Shown here: one piece after another, positions 31,521-43,029 of the stretch
Layout: each line of letters opens with the position of its first letter
Numbering within the stretch: position 1 is the stretch's first letter
Assembly (NCBI GenBank): GCA_022410635.1
Contig: JAJVDF010000381.1
Coordinates: 1,011,630-1,075,629, forward strand
Reading direction: 5' to 3'
Length of the DNA stretch: 64,000 bases
Source of the DNA: Tretioscincus oriximinensis
Lineage: Eukaryota; Chordata; Lepidosauria; Squamata; Gymnophthalmidae
The notes under the pieces: model-generated
The model's database searches: none
Seen by the model: only the letters and a program-made list of their open reading frames with translations
Told to the model about the DNA's origin: nothing
Translations under genes and position numbers: made by a program

Positions 31521-31844
31521 AAGAACTTATGCTTAAAGAACTACATACAGTGGCTTCAAGAATCTTGCATTCAACAAGCAGTTCACTACTCAATTCCTCC
31601 CTTTCTGATCTGATCAGTCACACCTAAAGGAAATCAACCCAGACTTCTCAATGGAGAACAAATCCTGAAGCTGAAGCTCAGCTCCTTTTGCTGTCTAATG
31701 AGAAGACAGAACTTGCTGTGAAAGATCCAGATGTGGGGAAATAGATAAAGTGAAGAGGAGAAAGGAAAGGAGAAGGATGGGTTGTTTAGATTTTATCATG
31801 GAAGCAGCAAATATGAACTTGGACAGACTGAAGAAGTAGGAGAG

Positions 31845-32144
31845 GAAGGAAGGAAGGAAAAGAAGAAGAAAAAGAATCTGGTTTTTATACCCTACTGTTT
31901 TCCAGAGTGGATTATGATGTCAATTTTTGCCCTAAGGATTATATTAATTCTATCTTCCCAACCAGATTAATTGTGGCACTCATTAATCTAATTGAAATGT
32001 AGATCACAAATCTACATTTCTTTAGAATAGCTAAAGCTGCAAGCTAATAAAAGGAGCTCACTCCATTCCACGTNNANNNCAGGGCTTCAAGATCAGATCA
32101 TCTAGTTGAGAGACCAGCTCTTACTGACTGCGCCATTCGTGCCC
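31845..32144 (-). mobile_element. tRNA-derived SINE
   Basis: AAGAAGAAAAAGAATCTGGT tail, TTTTATACCCTACTGTTTTC, TTCTATCTTCCCAACCAGAT and a head ending CTGACTGCGCCATTCGTGCC. Contains an ambiguous patch (32074-32079) and a short palindrome AAATGTAGATCACAAATCTA. Confidence 0.65.
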
Positions 32145-32239
32145 TACATTNGTGGAAAGGTGTAGACAGAATGGCTTGGCACGCAATGTGTCTTGGGGTC
32201 ATGAAGAGTCAGACATGAATGATTGAACAACATTTTTTA

Positions 32240-32780
32240 AAAATGTTTTCAATTGTTAATTCATTTAATTTTAATTGATTTTTTTTCTTGTTCTTGTTTT
32301 TTATATATTTTTTCTTCTGTTTTGTGAAAATTTGCTTTTGCCATGTTGGAAGCACTTTTTGCAATTATTGAATTAGCAGAACCTTTTCCGTATAGCCAAC
32401 GTAACACATTAGAAAAAAATAATCTTCCCCGTATTTTTTATGGTAATGAAATGTGGACATCTAAATTTGCATTTTAAACTGAAAATCTGTGTTGGTAAGA
32501 AATTATTCTGGACACCTTNGTTTTCTAAGGGGATAAAAGATCAACAAAAACTGAAGGCAAATGGTCTGTTTTTCATTAAGCAGCACCTTTTTACCTGTAA
32601 ATATTCCTATTTATTGTATGAAGACCAAATGATTGAATCACAGTAACTATTTATCACTTTGGCTATAATTTCAGTATTTTAAAAATTTATCTTTTTTGAA
32701 AAAGTTTAAAAACATTCTTTCAATCCTATATTATGCTTTGGAAAGTCTTCCCCCCACAATTTAAAGAAAATTATAATGAT
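32240..32780. other. No feature recognised
   Basis: Very AT-rich. No feature supported. Confidence 0.3.
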
Positions 32781-32784
32781 AAAT

Positions 32785-33160
32785 TATATAGATGGGTCCC
32801 CAAGCCAACTTCCTGTAAGCAACAAAAATGTTTCCTGCTGGTAGGACTAGGCTGCTTGGCTAAAGAGGCCACCTTCCCCCCAGGGCCCCATGCAGGTTAG
32901 GCAGAAGGGGCTGCCCACTGCTTAAAACTACACATCACAACAGCTCCATTTCACCTTCCTCACATTTGGGTGCTGCTGCTATGACAACTATTGCCAGCTT
33001 CATGAAGCTGTTGGGCATCCAAGGTTTTATAATAAGCCATCATAAAAAACAGCGTAGAAAAGCAGGCAGAAACACAACTTAAAATAAAAAACAAGGATTC
33101 TACTAGGAAGTAGAGAAACAAAAAACTGGCAGATTGCTATAGCTTACATCTGGTCCCCAT
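32785..33160 (-). mobile_element. Dispersed repeat 'A', long copy
   Basis: Inverse copy containing CAACAAAAATGTTTCCTGCT, GGGCCCCATGCAGGTTAGGC, CTTCCTCACATTTGGGTGCT, GGGCATCCAAGGTTTTATAA and AGAAAAGCAGGCAGAAACAC in one uninterrupted run. The best template for the family layout. Confidence 0.65.
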
Positions 33161-33394
33161 GTATATGCTTACTTATGAGATAATACCAGTAGAAAGGTGC
33201 CTCAGAGTACACAAGTCAGCGCTATTCCAAAGTCCACTAATAACACCCTTCGGAACCTTAAGACTCCATGCCAGAAACTCTGAAGGCAAATCAAGAGATC
33301 CATTGTGATCCAATTATTAACATAATCTAGGAATGTAACTAGCAGCTATAAAACTCTTCATCCCCTGTTATAAAGATGAAGAGTTCCCCATAAG

Positions 33395-33846
33395 CAGGGC
33401 CGAATTTGGAGTATATGACGCCCCTAGGCTGCAATATTTTTACACACACACACCCGAACACTTCCAGGCGAGACAGGAAGTGATGTCATTTCTGGGGCAG
33501 GNCAGGAAGTGATGTCGATCCGTGTGCCATTTCCGGAAACAGATTCCAGAAGTGATATCATTTGCCCTATGCTCTCTGTCTCGCACTGTCAGCTGCCTAT
33601 GCAGGGGCTACGGTAGCAGCCCGGGGCAGACAGGCAAAGCAGCACACAGACAGACAGGTGGCAACGCATGCAGAGCAGCAGAGCAACAATACAATTGTGC
33701 ATGGTGGCAGTGGCTCTTGCTGGAGTCTGGGACATGTGCAGTAGACGCAACTGGGAGAAATTTAAATGGCCGGCAATTTGCTGTCCCCAATAAACAGCCA
33801 CCAACATACTGCCCCTTGTAGCCCCTGCCCAAAATCTGGCTCTGCC
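33395..33846. mobile_element. Putative MITE with GGCCGAATTTGG ends
   Basis: Left GCAGGGCCGAATTTGG and inverted right GCAGAGCCAGATTTTGG are imperfect inverted ends 450 bp apart. The left interior has tandem AGGAAGTGATGTC words. G+C is higher than the surroundings. Target duplication not resolved. Confidence 0.5.
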
Positions 33847-33849
33847 CAC

Positions 33850-34460
33850 AAGGATAGTTTTCTAATGGCTCTTCTCTTAAAGGAAGTCAATATATGTAAA
33901 TTCAGTATATTTAAATTAAAAAGAACAGGAGATTCCTTCCCAGTCTGCCCTTTTAAGGAGATGATTAAATTTTTTGGGCAAGGATAGTTAAACCAAGTCA
34001 GCACAATTATGTCACTTTACACTAAATAGTTATTTTATAAATGCATCCTCAAGAAATCAAAGCCACCGTCCCTTAATTATCTCTTTCTTCCCACAGTCCC
34101 TACTTCATTATTCTGGTTTTGCCATGTCACAGGGCTAAGTAGTTCAGACCGAGTAATTATTCTTGGGCAGTACTGAAACACTCAGGAGCATTTTTCCAGC
34201 CAAAACAAACCCTAAATCAGTGCTGTGCCAGTGCTGTTGTTTGATGCTCCATTTGTTTCCATTAATAGAGAATTCCAATCGTAACATTTGATATTTTCCG
34301 TGAACAGCACCTGAAATAACAAGCAAAAGAAGCACTCCCTGATCTAGGCAATGGGTAATGTTATTTCCTTTTCCAGAAAATGAAGAATAGTCCTGGTGAA
34401 TCCATACGGAACAGTTGATACTTTTGTTCTTTGGATCTTTTAATTCTTCGTTTTGAAGCT
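33850..34460. other. No feature recognised
   Basis: Intronic; no supported element. Confidence 0.3.
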
Positions 34461-34461
34461 G

Positions 34462-35135
34462 TAGTAAAATTGTGACCAGGAGCGCCAACTTCCATCTACG
34501 TCTGGTTCACCAGTTGTGGCCACTTTTGGACAGGGACAATCTGGCCACAGTAATCCAGACTCTGGTAACTTCCAGATTGGACTGTTGTCAAGCACTCTAT
34601 CTGGGGCTGCCCTTGAAAATGGTTCGGAAGCTGCAGCTGGTGCACAACGCCGCTCTAATACCGGCCAGAACGACTGGCCAGACACATATCACACTGGTCT
34701 TGAAAGAGCTGCACTGGTTGCCAATCTGCTACCAAGCCCAATTCAAGGTGTTGATTTTAACTTATAAGGCCCTAAATAACATGGGCCCCAAATATCTTAA
34801 GAAATGCATTCTCCCATACCAATCTGCCTGTCTGCAGGGGAGACCCTCCTGGTTGTCCCACCCCTCTAAACAGCAAAGGGAGTGGGAACCCGGGGCAGGG
34901 CCTTCTCAGTGCTGCTCCCAGTCTATGGGACAGTCTTCCCTTTGAGGTGCTTCAGTCACCATCATTGTATTGTTTTAGAGGATCTTTGAAGATGCAGCTC
35001 TTTACCTGGCCTTTGGTTGAAGAAATGCCACTTTCCTTCCTACCTTAAGTTATTGTTTTAATTTTTCAATTTTTTATTTTTATTGTTGGCTTCCATGAGA
35101 CCTTTGGGTATAGGGAAGGGTATAAGTACAACTAA
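34462..35135 (+). mobile_element. L2 LINE, ORF2 C-terminus and 3' UTR
   Basis: The frame 34472-34945 reads as the end of L2 ORF2: LDRDNLATVIQTLVTSRLD, LGLPLKMVRKLQLVHNAA, 'LKELHWLPI..QAQFKVL' and TYKALNNMGPKYL. The 3' UTR follows with TTTACCTGGCCTTTGGTTGA and ends TTTGGGTATAGGGAAGGGTA. 5'-truncated and inactive. Confidence 0.88.
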
Positions 35136-35280
35136 GGTATTAACTTTACCCTATAAGGTCCAAATACCTAAAGGAAGCCCTTCACCCTTTGTGCCTTGAT
35201 ATCTACAGAGGAGGCCCTCCTGGATGTACCACTTCCCTCAGTGGGAACCTGGAATAGGGCCTTTTCAATCTGATGCTAGG
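35136..35280 (+). mobile_element. L2 LINE fragment
   Basis: CTATAAGGTCCAAATACCTA, TCTACAGAGGAGGCCCTCCT and GTGGGAACCTGGAATAGGGC repeat the order of the adjacent L2. Confidence 0.65.
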
Positions 35281-35591
35281 CTAAAGTGCTTTATATCATA
35301 ATTAAGGAGCATTTTAAATGTAATTATCCCAGGCATTGTGTCAACTAACAGGATTTCAGACTCATTTTTCTAAAAAAAAATTCTTTGCAAACCCTGAAGG
35401 ACTTTTCAATGCTATTTTGGCATTATTTAAATTGTTTTTCAAGTATGGTATAAAATGAGTCACGACAAAATTAGAAACAAAAATCATACTATGTAATGGA
35501 TCAGAAATGAATGGATATATGAAACCTATGGAGGTAATAAAAGAAATGTGTGTGTATAATCATATCTAGATAAGGATGATAACCGTATTTG

Positions 35592-35700
35592 GATAGAAAC
35601 CGTATATACTCGAGTATAAGCTCAGTTTTTCAGCACATTTTTATGCTGAAACCCCCCCCCCCCCCGGCTTATATACGAGTCAACTAAAGTCCTGACCCTT
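35592..35700. mobile_element. MITE with TATACTCGAGTATAAGC end
   Basis: CCGTATATACTCGAGTATAA and the inverted GGCTTATATACGAGTC, separated by a poly-C run. Hairpin-forming short transposon. Confidence 0.6.
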
Positions 35701-36119
35701 ATTTTGAGCCGTGTCTCAGTATAGATCTCGGCCATCCACATATGCCAGTGTAGACTATGGCAGCCCCATGAGCCTGCTAATATTATAACTATTGTCTAGT
35801 TAGACAACAAAGTCCTGCAGATTTTGACATCTCCCATGCACACATGGTCCACCTAGCTTGTAGTCATTGCTTATTTTCATAACTGGAGACTTTTGGCTTG
35901 GGAGGGGTTGGTTGTGACTCACATCACTAATTATTAGGGACAGGACTGATGACATTGACCTTAAAAGATCACTGCCAGATGGGTATTTAGGTAAAGTTGT
36001 GGTTTGGATCCCTGTCACAGTGCAGAAGAATCAGCCCTATTCCATTTTGCATGGGGGAGGATTAGAATCAATGGCATGAAACTGCAAAGGATTAGATACA
36101 GATTAGATGTTAGACAAAA

Positions 36120-36275
36120 CCTTCTGACATTAAGGTTGACCAACCAGTAGAGTGTAACTACAGGAGATAGTGAGTTCTCATTTGCTGGGGGGTCTTCAAA
36201 CAGGTCAGTCCTCCTGTATGAGATGGTGAATCCTGCATTGGGTAGGAAGTTGGACCCTGTAACTCTGGAGGTGTC
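36120..36275 (+). mobile_element. Avian-type CR1 3' fragment
   Basis: TTGACCAACCAGTAGAGTGT, GAATCCTGCATTGGGTAGGA and TTGGACCCTGTAACTCTGGA. Confidence 0.55.
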
Positions 36276-36279
36276 TCAG

Positions 36280-36530
36280 CCTGTGAAATTTACTACCAGA
36301 GGAGGTGGTGGCAGTTTATCAGCCTGGATAGCTTTAAGACAGGATTAGACAGGTTCATGGATACCAGCTGTATAAATAGCTACTAGTTTGGATCTTTTGA
36401 TCCTGCCTCTGGGATGGAGCAACAGGCAGGATTCTGGAAATACTATTTGCAGGGCGTTTAGAACAATTGAAGAGACAGAAGGCTGAACTAGATGGGCTCC
36501 GGCCCTATTCAGCAGCCCCATTGCAACTGT
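36280..36530 (+). mobile_element. CR1 LINE 3' end
   Basis: GAAATTTACTACCAGAGGAG, TCAGCCTGGATAGCTTTAAG and GGAGCAACAGGCAGGATTCT, ending in ATGGGCTCCGGCCCTATTCA. Confidence 0.8.
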
Positions 36531-37016
36531 GTGGTTTCATGATTCTAGAATTCTTGATGGTCTCTCTCAATTTTTTTTTTTTTGGGGGGGGGAGGGAGCA
36601 CTAATTTTTTATTACTATTATTTTAATTTATGCTTTGGGTTTTAAAAATGTTTGCATTGTTTCAAATGAAGTGACTGCATGAGTATTCTAAACACTTTGT
36701 CATGACTCAGTGAATCGTGCCCATCCCTTAATTTAGAGCAGGGTTTCACCTACTTCATTTAGGCCTTCCCTTCATATAGGTGTCTGCAGAGCAGCCTTCT
36801 AATACACCCTGTGACACTCAGTGGCTGACTCAGAAATAGAACGTATGGCCTGTCCAAAATCATTGTGTATTCTTTAAGTTAATGAATGCAGACAAGATAG
36901 GTGAGAGACAAACCAACTGTTGCTTCTGTTTCAATTAAGGAAATAAAGTCTAAGCATCTGTTAGGTTATGAACTAGGAATGAACTAGGGAATATCCCAGA
37001 TACCATGTTCATAATA

Positions 37017-37790
37017 CAGGTGCAATCTTGTTATAAAGATTGTTATAACAAAATTTTCAATGTAACAAACAAATTAGAAAGTCCCCACAGATCACCATGG
37101 AGAGCAATGTAAAAATTCCTCTGCTATAACGAACCTTGTTGTAACAAATTCTTCAATATAGCAAACTGATCTCTATGTCTATTTTGCAAGACTCTGTTAT
37201 AACAAACTGAAGTACAAAGTATGATTCTTAAAGCAACAGCAAAGATTTTCAAACCACCAATGAATGGCAGGATTAATTCCTCAGAATCCAAGGATCATTG
37301 GGATAATGATTGGGTCCTGTATAAAAGTAAAGACATTTATTATCCTGGTGTGATGGAAGTCATTTTGCAAGAATCTAAATTGTCCCTAATGAGCCCCATT
37401 CTGGGGTGTATCTCAGAATGGGAGCCTAATGTTCACATGCTAGTGTATGGGGCCTGCCATAGTCTACACTAGCATGTGGATGGCCATGTCTGTTACTGAG
37501 ATAACTTATCTAAGGCCCTGTCCCCACTGAGCCTTAGTCTGGGTCATATCTTGGGACAGAGCTTGGCCACCCACATGCCAGTATAGGTTATGGCAGGCCC
37601 CATTCTGGCCTGCCATAGCCTACACTAGCATGTAGATGGCAGGCTTCTATTGGAAGATATAGTCCAGAATAAGGCTCAGTGGGAACAGGGCCTAAGTCAT
37701 TTTTTGCACTGGTTTAAGTATGACAAAATTTCATTATAACATAGACTTTTTTCTGATCCTTTGGCATTCGTAAAAATGAGGTTTCACCTG
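37017..37790 (+). mobile_element. Tigger-like non-autonomous element with nested foldback
   Basis: 774 bp bounded by TA. Left CAGGTGCAATCTTGTTATAA; right, inverted, CAGGTGAAACCTCATTTTTA. The interior matches 3848-4520 (GAATGGCAGGATTAATTCCT, TTGGGATAATGATTGGGTCC). It contains the complete foldback at 37514-37692; without it and its 3-bp duplication the element is 592 bp. Confidence 0.78.
37514..37692. mobile_element. 179-bp foldback MITE with TAA target (Harbinger-like)
   Basis: Almost entirely an inverted repeat. The left arm GGCCCTGTCCCCACTGAGCC...GGTTATGGCAGGCCCC is mirrored by GGCCTGCCATAGCC...GGCTCAGTGGGAACAGGGCC around a 5-base centre near 37602. Flanked by TAA (37511-37513 and 37693-37695). 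A 3-bp TAA/TTA duplication and GGCC termini suggest a PIF/Harbinger-type MITE. Relatives occur at 4195, 8915-9536, 35700, 46490, 49290 and 52486. Confidence 0.8.
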
Positions 37791-38214
37791 TAGCAGATTT
37801 ATCTTGATCTCAAATATGTTGCAGGATACATATGAACCTGGCTGATTCCTTCTATGATCAGTATTGTCCAAAAAGATTTAGAACCACAGTGCTAAGAGCC
37901 TCTATGCAAATCCGATTGAAACAGAGTTATTTCCAGGTTGGACCAAGTGCATCTCGTTTACTGTTCTGTTTTTGATCGTAATTGGCAATACTGCTATTCC
38001 TCTAGGTATACCTCAGGCAAATGACTTCCCTGCTATGCCCCTGGATTGGAAGTTCTGAAATATCTTGCCTCAGGACATGGTAATAGTTAGAATTCACTGA
38101 AGCTTATTTAAAATAATCAAAATCAAAGGTGAATATTGCATCATGAGACTGGCCAGGTTTAGAAGTTAACTACTTACACTGGATGAAAAAAAGATTAATG
38201 CATAGTAAACAGCT

Positions 38215-38492
38215 TTAGGACAACTTTAAGACAGGATTGGACAAATTCATGGAAGCCAGTGATGAACAGTATAAACAGCTTCTAGGATGGATGTCATGAT
38301 GTTGCCTCTGGGATGGAGCAACAGGCAGGATTCTTGAAATACCATTTGCAGGGCGTCGAAAACNGGTGAAGATTTTGCCTTCTTCTGTTCCAGAGTGCCC
38401 AGGTGCAATTGGTGGGTCTCTCTGTGGGACAGAATGCTGGACTAGATGGGTTNGATCCTGATTCAGCAAGACTTCTCCTAATGTTCTTATAA
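38215..38492 (+). mobile_element. CR1 LINE 3' end
   Basis: CTTTAAGACAGGATTGGACA, GGAGCAACAGGCAGGATTCT and GGACTAGATGGGTT, ending TCCTAATGTTCTTATAA. Confidence 0.8.
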
Positions 38493-38594
38493 ATAGGATA
38501 ATACTCATTTCCAGTGAGAGGCATCAAATCTGAGGAATGTATTGGTTTCAGTAGGAGTAGAGTTAAAGAAATTTGCTGAGGACAGGTGTATTGG

Positions 38595-38770
38595 AGACTG
38601 CTAGAATATGGGTACTAGATACTGCCTACAAATGCCAAATGCAGGGGCTGAGAGCCTGAGAGAGGAAGATAACCTTTTTCTGCCTACTTAAGATGCTCAG
38701 GAACAATTGATGGGCCACTGTGTGAGACAGGCTGCTGGCTACCACCATCTCTTCTGGAAGTGACTTTATA
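38595..38770. mobile_element. CR1 fragments, both orientations
   Basis: Plus: TTGATGGGCCACTGTGTGAG; then minus: TACCACCATCTCTTCTGGAA. Short and diverged. Confidence 0.5.
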
Positions 38771-38771
38771 G

Positions 38772-39635
38772 GAAACTCTGTGAGAGGTGACAAAGGACAT
38801 GTAAATGTGGTATGGGGACGAACTAGGTGAGAAAACCAGCTAAAGAGATTGTGTAGCACAGGACGAACTTTCCAGCCCGCTATCTTGGCAAGCACATGAA
38901 CCGTTTCGAAGTCATTCACTTCTTGGCTGAGAGAAAGCTGACAGAGTTCCCTGTCCTATTTTCTGGCTGCTGCCTTCAGCTTGGGCTCTGCAAATTCTTT
39001 TGCCTTCTATAATGGAAAGCCACACGCTGTTGAGGAATTATCCATCTGACAATGAATAAATGATGTTGGGGCTCTTAAAGCAGCCTTAATGTACTACTTA
39101 TGAAACTGCAATTACTAAAACATTTTATGAAGTTTATTACCATATGGCGAGAATGACTGTGCAGAAAATAGACTCTTGAGATTTCGGCAAGTGAGGGGGA
39201 AAAGATCCAAGAATTTGAACTTTGCTTTTTTATTAAAAAAAAAAAAAGCAAGCTTGATCTTATGTGGTTTTGCAAGAAGTCCAGTAAGTTAACAGTTTCC
39301 TGGTGATTTTTTCTCTCTCCCCATTTGTTCTGTTTCCCAGTAATACTAAAAATAGGGTTTGGCACACCCTGAATGGTGATACGATAAGAAACTCTTAAAA
39401 GAAAACCTGTGGGCAATGTCTCTTTCGTTCCTTAAAGTGCTTTGCTTCACTGATTGAGGATAAAGCACTTCTGTTGATTCTTTAGTGTAACTGAGTACAC
39501 ACAGAGGGTAGAAGTGGGATGGTTCCTTGTAATGGATCTACATCTACCCATAAGATCCCATGTGGACGGAATATTGGTTGTCAGTAACAATAAAATGACC
39601 AGCTTTCAATTTCTCACCTCTCCAGCAGAATTTGT
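38772..39635. other. No feature recognised
   Basis: Intronic; a poly-A run near 39236-39247. Nothing else supported. Confidence 0.3.
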
Positions 39636-39639
39636 CATT

Positions 39640-39985
39640 CTGGTTTCATAGTTCTTAATTGTATTTTTGCCTGCTTTCCTGTGCTGGTTTTTCATGATAA
39701 GTGCTTATTATAAAAACTTTGATGCTCAGCAGCTTCACAAAGGTGGCAGCAGCCGAAATGTGAGGAAGGCGGGATGGAGCAATTGTTGTGTTAAGGCCTG
39801 CTGGGAATTGTATGCTGGGAATTGTACTGCCCAGGCTGCATGGGGTCCTGCCATGTGGACTGCAACTCCCAGTATGCACCACAGCTAGCCCTGGGAGGGA
39901 GGATGTTCTTTTAGCCAATCTGCACCCAGAAATTTGTTTTCTGCCTACCAGAAAATGACTGGGAGACCCATTTGTATGAAAGCAC
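39640..39985 (+). mobile_element. Dispersed repeat 'A', long copy
   Basis: TAATTGTATTTTTGCCTGCT, GATAAGTGCTTATTATAAAA, CTGCTGGGAATTGTATGCTG, CAGCTAGCCCTGGGAGGGAG and TTTTAGCCAATCTGCACC. Followed directly by CR1-derived tandem units. Confidence 0.65.
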
Positions 39986-39989
39986 ATGA

Positions 39990-40765
39990 AGGTTTTTATC
40001 TTCTTCTGCTGCTTTGTAATGCCCAGAAGCAACTGGTGGGCCAAGTGGCCAAGACTACATGGACTGCCACTTGAGTCAGCAGGTTCTTCTTAATCCCTGG
40101 AGGCCAGCTGTGTCAATGGTTAATAGAATTGAAGTATAGATACTGCTTTGTGTAGTGTCTTTCAATGCTATTTGCAGGTCATTGAGGGCAAGTCATTTTG
40201 CCCTTGTCTTCTCTTGAGTAGCTGATGGAGTATCTTTTCTGAGTGGACATTGGATGCAGTGGGCTGTGACCTGATCCAGCAGGGCTTCTCTTAATTCATG
40301 GTGGCCAGGCGTATCAATCCCTAATAGAATAGATGTTTCTAGGGTGGAGTGGCAGGTAGGATGACTGTCAAACCTATTTGTAGGAAGTTGAGAGCAGGTG
40401 ATGTCTTCTGTTTGAGATGCCCAGAAGCAGTTGATAGCCACAACTATGTTAGATGGGATGCTAAACTCGATGGCCCTACTTGACCCAGTAGGGAACCTCT
40501 ACTACATGGAGGTCAACTGTGTCAATGGCTCCTAAAGTGGCTGCTTAGGTATCAGCTTGGGTTGGAGGGACCAGCAGAATGTCTCTATACACAATCTGCA
40601 GGAAGTGGTTTTGCCTTCTCCTCTTTCTTGAGAAGCCCAGAAGCAATTGGTGTCAGGCCGAATGCTGGACTAGATGGCATGTGTTGCCATAAAAAACCAG
40701 AGCAGGAAAAGCTCTGTTTTGATAGGTGTGCAAAAGGGATTTTCTTTAGTAGGTGCAGCTTATAA
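39990..40765 (+). repeat. Tandem CR1-tail-derived units (about 205 bp x 3-4)
   Basis: Four successive CR1 tail segments, each with 'GATGCCCAGAAGCA..TGG' followed by a 'TTCTTAAT/CTTCTCTTAAT/CTCTACTACATGG' junction and then 'GGCCA/TC...TGTGTCAATGG'. Junctions lie near 40085, 40290 and 40500. Units are 70-85 percent alike by eye, so an old duplication series rather than independent insertions. Confidence 0.55.
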
Positions 40766-40799
40766 TGCTGGCAAAATCTGCTGAAATTTTCCTCTTTTC

Positions 40800-40930
40800 C
40801 ATACCATTTATTTGTTTATACTTATACCCCGCTGTATATCTGAAGATCTTGGGACAGCCACAATAAAAACAACAGTACAAAATCCAAATATTAAAAACAG
40901 TATATGAAGGTGGGAAGAAAAATGGTATTT
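40800..40930 (-). mobile_element. L2-type tail
   Basis: ATTTGTTTATACTTATACCC, CTGTATATCTGAAGATCTTG then AATATTAAAAACAGTATATG and GTGGGAAGAAAAATGG. Inverse of the L2 3' end. Confidence 0.6.
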
Positions 40931-41099
40931 CCTATTAACGCTGCAGTTTTCCTATCTCGGCTTCTTATGTGGCTGATCCAGATACGTTTCAACCAAAAGG
41001 TAAATGCGTTATCTTCAGAGAAGGCACCATGATCCACTTGCTTTTCACCTGACAGCCTCGTGAACCGACTTCAAAGAAATAGCCATGTTAGGCTATTTT

Positions 41100-42420
41100 A
41101 GACTTCATGGACTTTTAATTCATGACCCAGAATGATATATTAAGTTTCTACATTTTGTGTACTTTGTATAACCCTTTGACATATTTTTGGTTCTGTCTTT
41201 TTTACTTCCTTGTGTTGTTTTCAAAGACTTTTGTTGCTTTTTTGGTATTCTCTGGTTCTCTTTTGTTTGGGGATCTTTGTGTTCGACTGTCATACCTTAG
41301 ACCTGTGGTTGTAATAGTGAGAAATGGAATTACCTACGTTCCCTTTCTGTGTTAAATAAACATCTTGCTCTTCTTCCAAGAATGCAACCAAGTTCTTACA
41401 AGACCTGCCTTTCCCCTGCCCTGATTGGCTTTTATACCTTGTGCAGGGTTAGTGCATAACTTGTGGAGGTGCTAGAAGTGATTCACTCCCTTCTCCCTAG
41501 TCAGCATATGAGTTGTGCAGCAACCAACCATCCAGAAAAGCTTATTCATACTTTTTCCCAGAGGGCTTCTTGCCACTGATGTGTGAACTTCCATACAAAG
41601 CATTTGGATAACTTTTGCCTGAAGAGGATGGTCAGAGATGGCAGCTCCAACGTTCTCCTCAAAGCAGAGGAGAAGCTCACAAATGTGGCCTGATCAGCTG
41701 AAGACAAGAGGATCCNTGACCCACCTACAGTGTCTGCATTTTTACAAAGGGTAAAGATTCTGCTGTTTTCAGTTGGGCACCCTTGCAAGCTAAGGGAGTA
41801 AGAGAGTCAGTTTTAATAGCTCTCGACAGCTACCTGATTACAAGTCACGAAGGAATATGTGTGTCTTAGTAAGAAGGATTGTAAAGATGAGACCTGTGCT
41901 CAAGAAATACAAAAATTGTTCCATCAGGCTGTTGTCTATTACGTCCTTGGGCTTGTTATCTGAGCTGTCAGGGCCTGTTTATTTTCTCGCAATAGTGGAC
42001 TTGAAGCTGAGCGCGATTGGGGTTTTATTCTAAAATGGCCACATGCGGCTTCTATGCTAAAGGCATCCTGCCGTGTTGCAGTCTGTTTCAAATACCGAGA
42101 TCCAGAAACCTGATGCCGTGCAGCAACAGAAGAGAGTTAGTGTAAATTAACAGGGAGCAGGTGGCAGCTTATATTCCACCGCATGCGGTGTTTGATCTCG
42201 GAAACACTTCCTGGACTCGTATAACATGCAAAATTTGGGGGATTATCCTTCTGGTCTTTGTAGGTTAGATTCTGCATGTGTGATTAAATTGAGGCCAGAC
42301 AGTAAATCCATAAAGTGTATTTGTGTGGCATTTTCACTTAATTTTTCGAGATTCCCAAAGATCAGTATTTAGAAGGATATGTCCTGTATTTTGATACCCT
42401 TGTCCATACTTTTGGAAGGG
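41100..42420. other. No feature recognised
   Basis: Intronic sequence. A short Penelope-end echo lies at 41065-41095 (CAAAGAAATAGCCATGTTAG); nothing else is supported. Confidence 0.3.
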
Positions 42421-42429
42421 GGAGGATAT

Positions 42430-42712
42430 TTTAGGAATGTTCTTGGAGGCATGCTGCTGCAGGGGTTAAGAACAACGGCAACAGAGAGGTAGGTTTTGGG
42501 GACCCATGTGCCTGCTGAGGAGAGGAGTGAGAACCCTCCATTGGTCTTAGCTGCAGCCAATCTATGTGTTCGAAAGCAAGCGATCACAAGTAGATGCGAT
42601 GGGGAAGATAGAATGTAAGCCTTCAGGTGAAAAATAACTTTGTAAGCCACTTTGAGTCCCTTTGGCTGAGAAAAGCAAGGTATAAAAACCCAGTTCTCCT
42701 CCTCCTCCTTTG
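42430..42712 (+). mobile_element. tRNA-derived SINE (left arm of an inverted pair)
   Basis: GAACAACGGCAACAGAGAGG, GAGAACCCTCCATTGGTCTT, AAGATAGAATGTAAGCCTTC and GCCACTTTGAGTCCCTTTGG, ending TATAAAAACCCAGTTCTCCT. Head poorly preserved. Confidence 0.7.
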
Positions 42713-42715
42713 GTG

Positions 42716-43028
42716 CAAGGAAGAAGAAGAACTGGGTTCTTATACCCTGCTTTTCTCACCTTTCGAAGGGACTCAAAGCAGCTTACAAGGGTATTTTGCC
42801 TGAAGGCTGACATTCTATCTTCCCCACCAGGCTGTGGTAGTTCCCAAATATCTACTTGCAGTCAGTTGCAATTTCTTGCAATTTATGCTTTCGAATAGCT
42901 GGGTTGGCTGGAGCTACAGACTAGTTAGTGGAAGGTGCTCACCCCTCCCCACATCCCACACAGGGCCTCAAAACCCCATCTCCCAGGTGAGAGACGGTTT
43001 CCTTAGCGACTGAGCTTTCCGTGCCTAC
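42716..43028 (-). mobile_element. tRNA-derived SINE (right arm of an inverted pair)
   Basis: Inverse full copy: AGGAAGAAGAAGAACTGGGT, TTCTCACCTTTCGAAGGGAC, CACCCCTCCCCACATCCCAC and a head ending CTGAGCTTTCCGTGCC. Tail-to-tail with the preceding SINE. Confidence 0.8.
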
Positions 43029-43029
43029 A

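Noticed and set aside
34472..34945. 157-codon frame considered as a gene
   Set aside because: Reads as the C-terminus of L2 ORF2 and is followed by an L2 3' end.
41122..41355. 77-codon hydrophobic frame
   Set aside because: T-rich sequence produces Phe/Leu/Val; no family, start context or splice sites.
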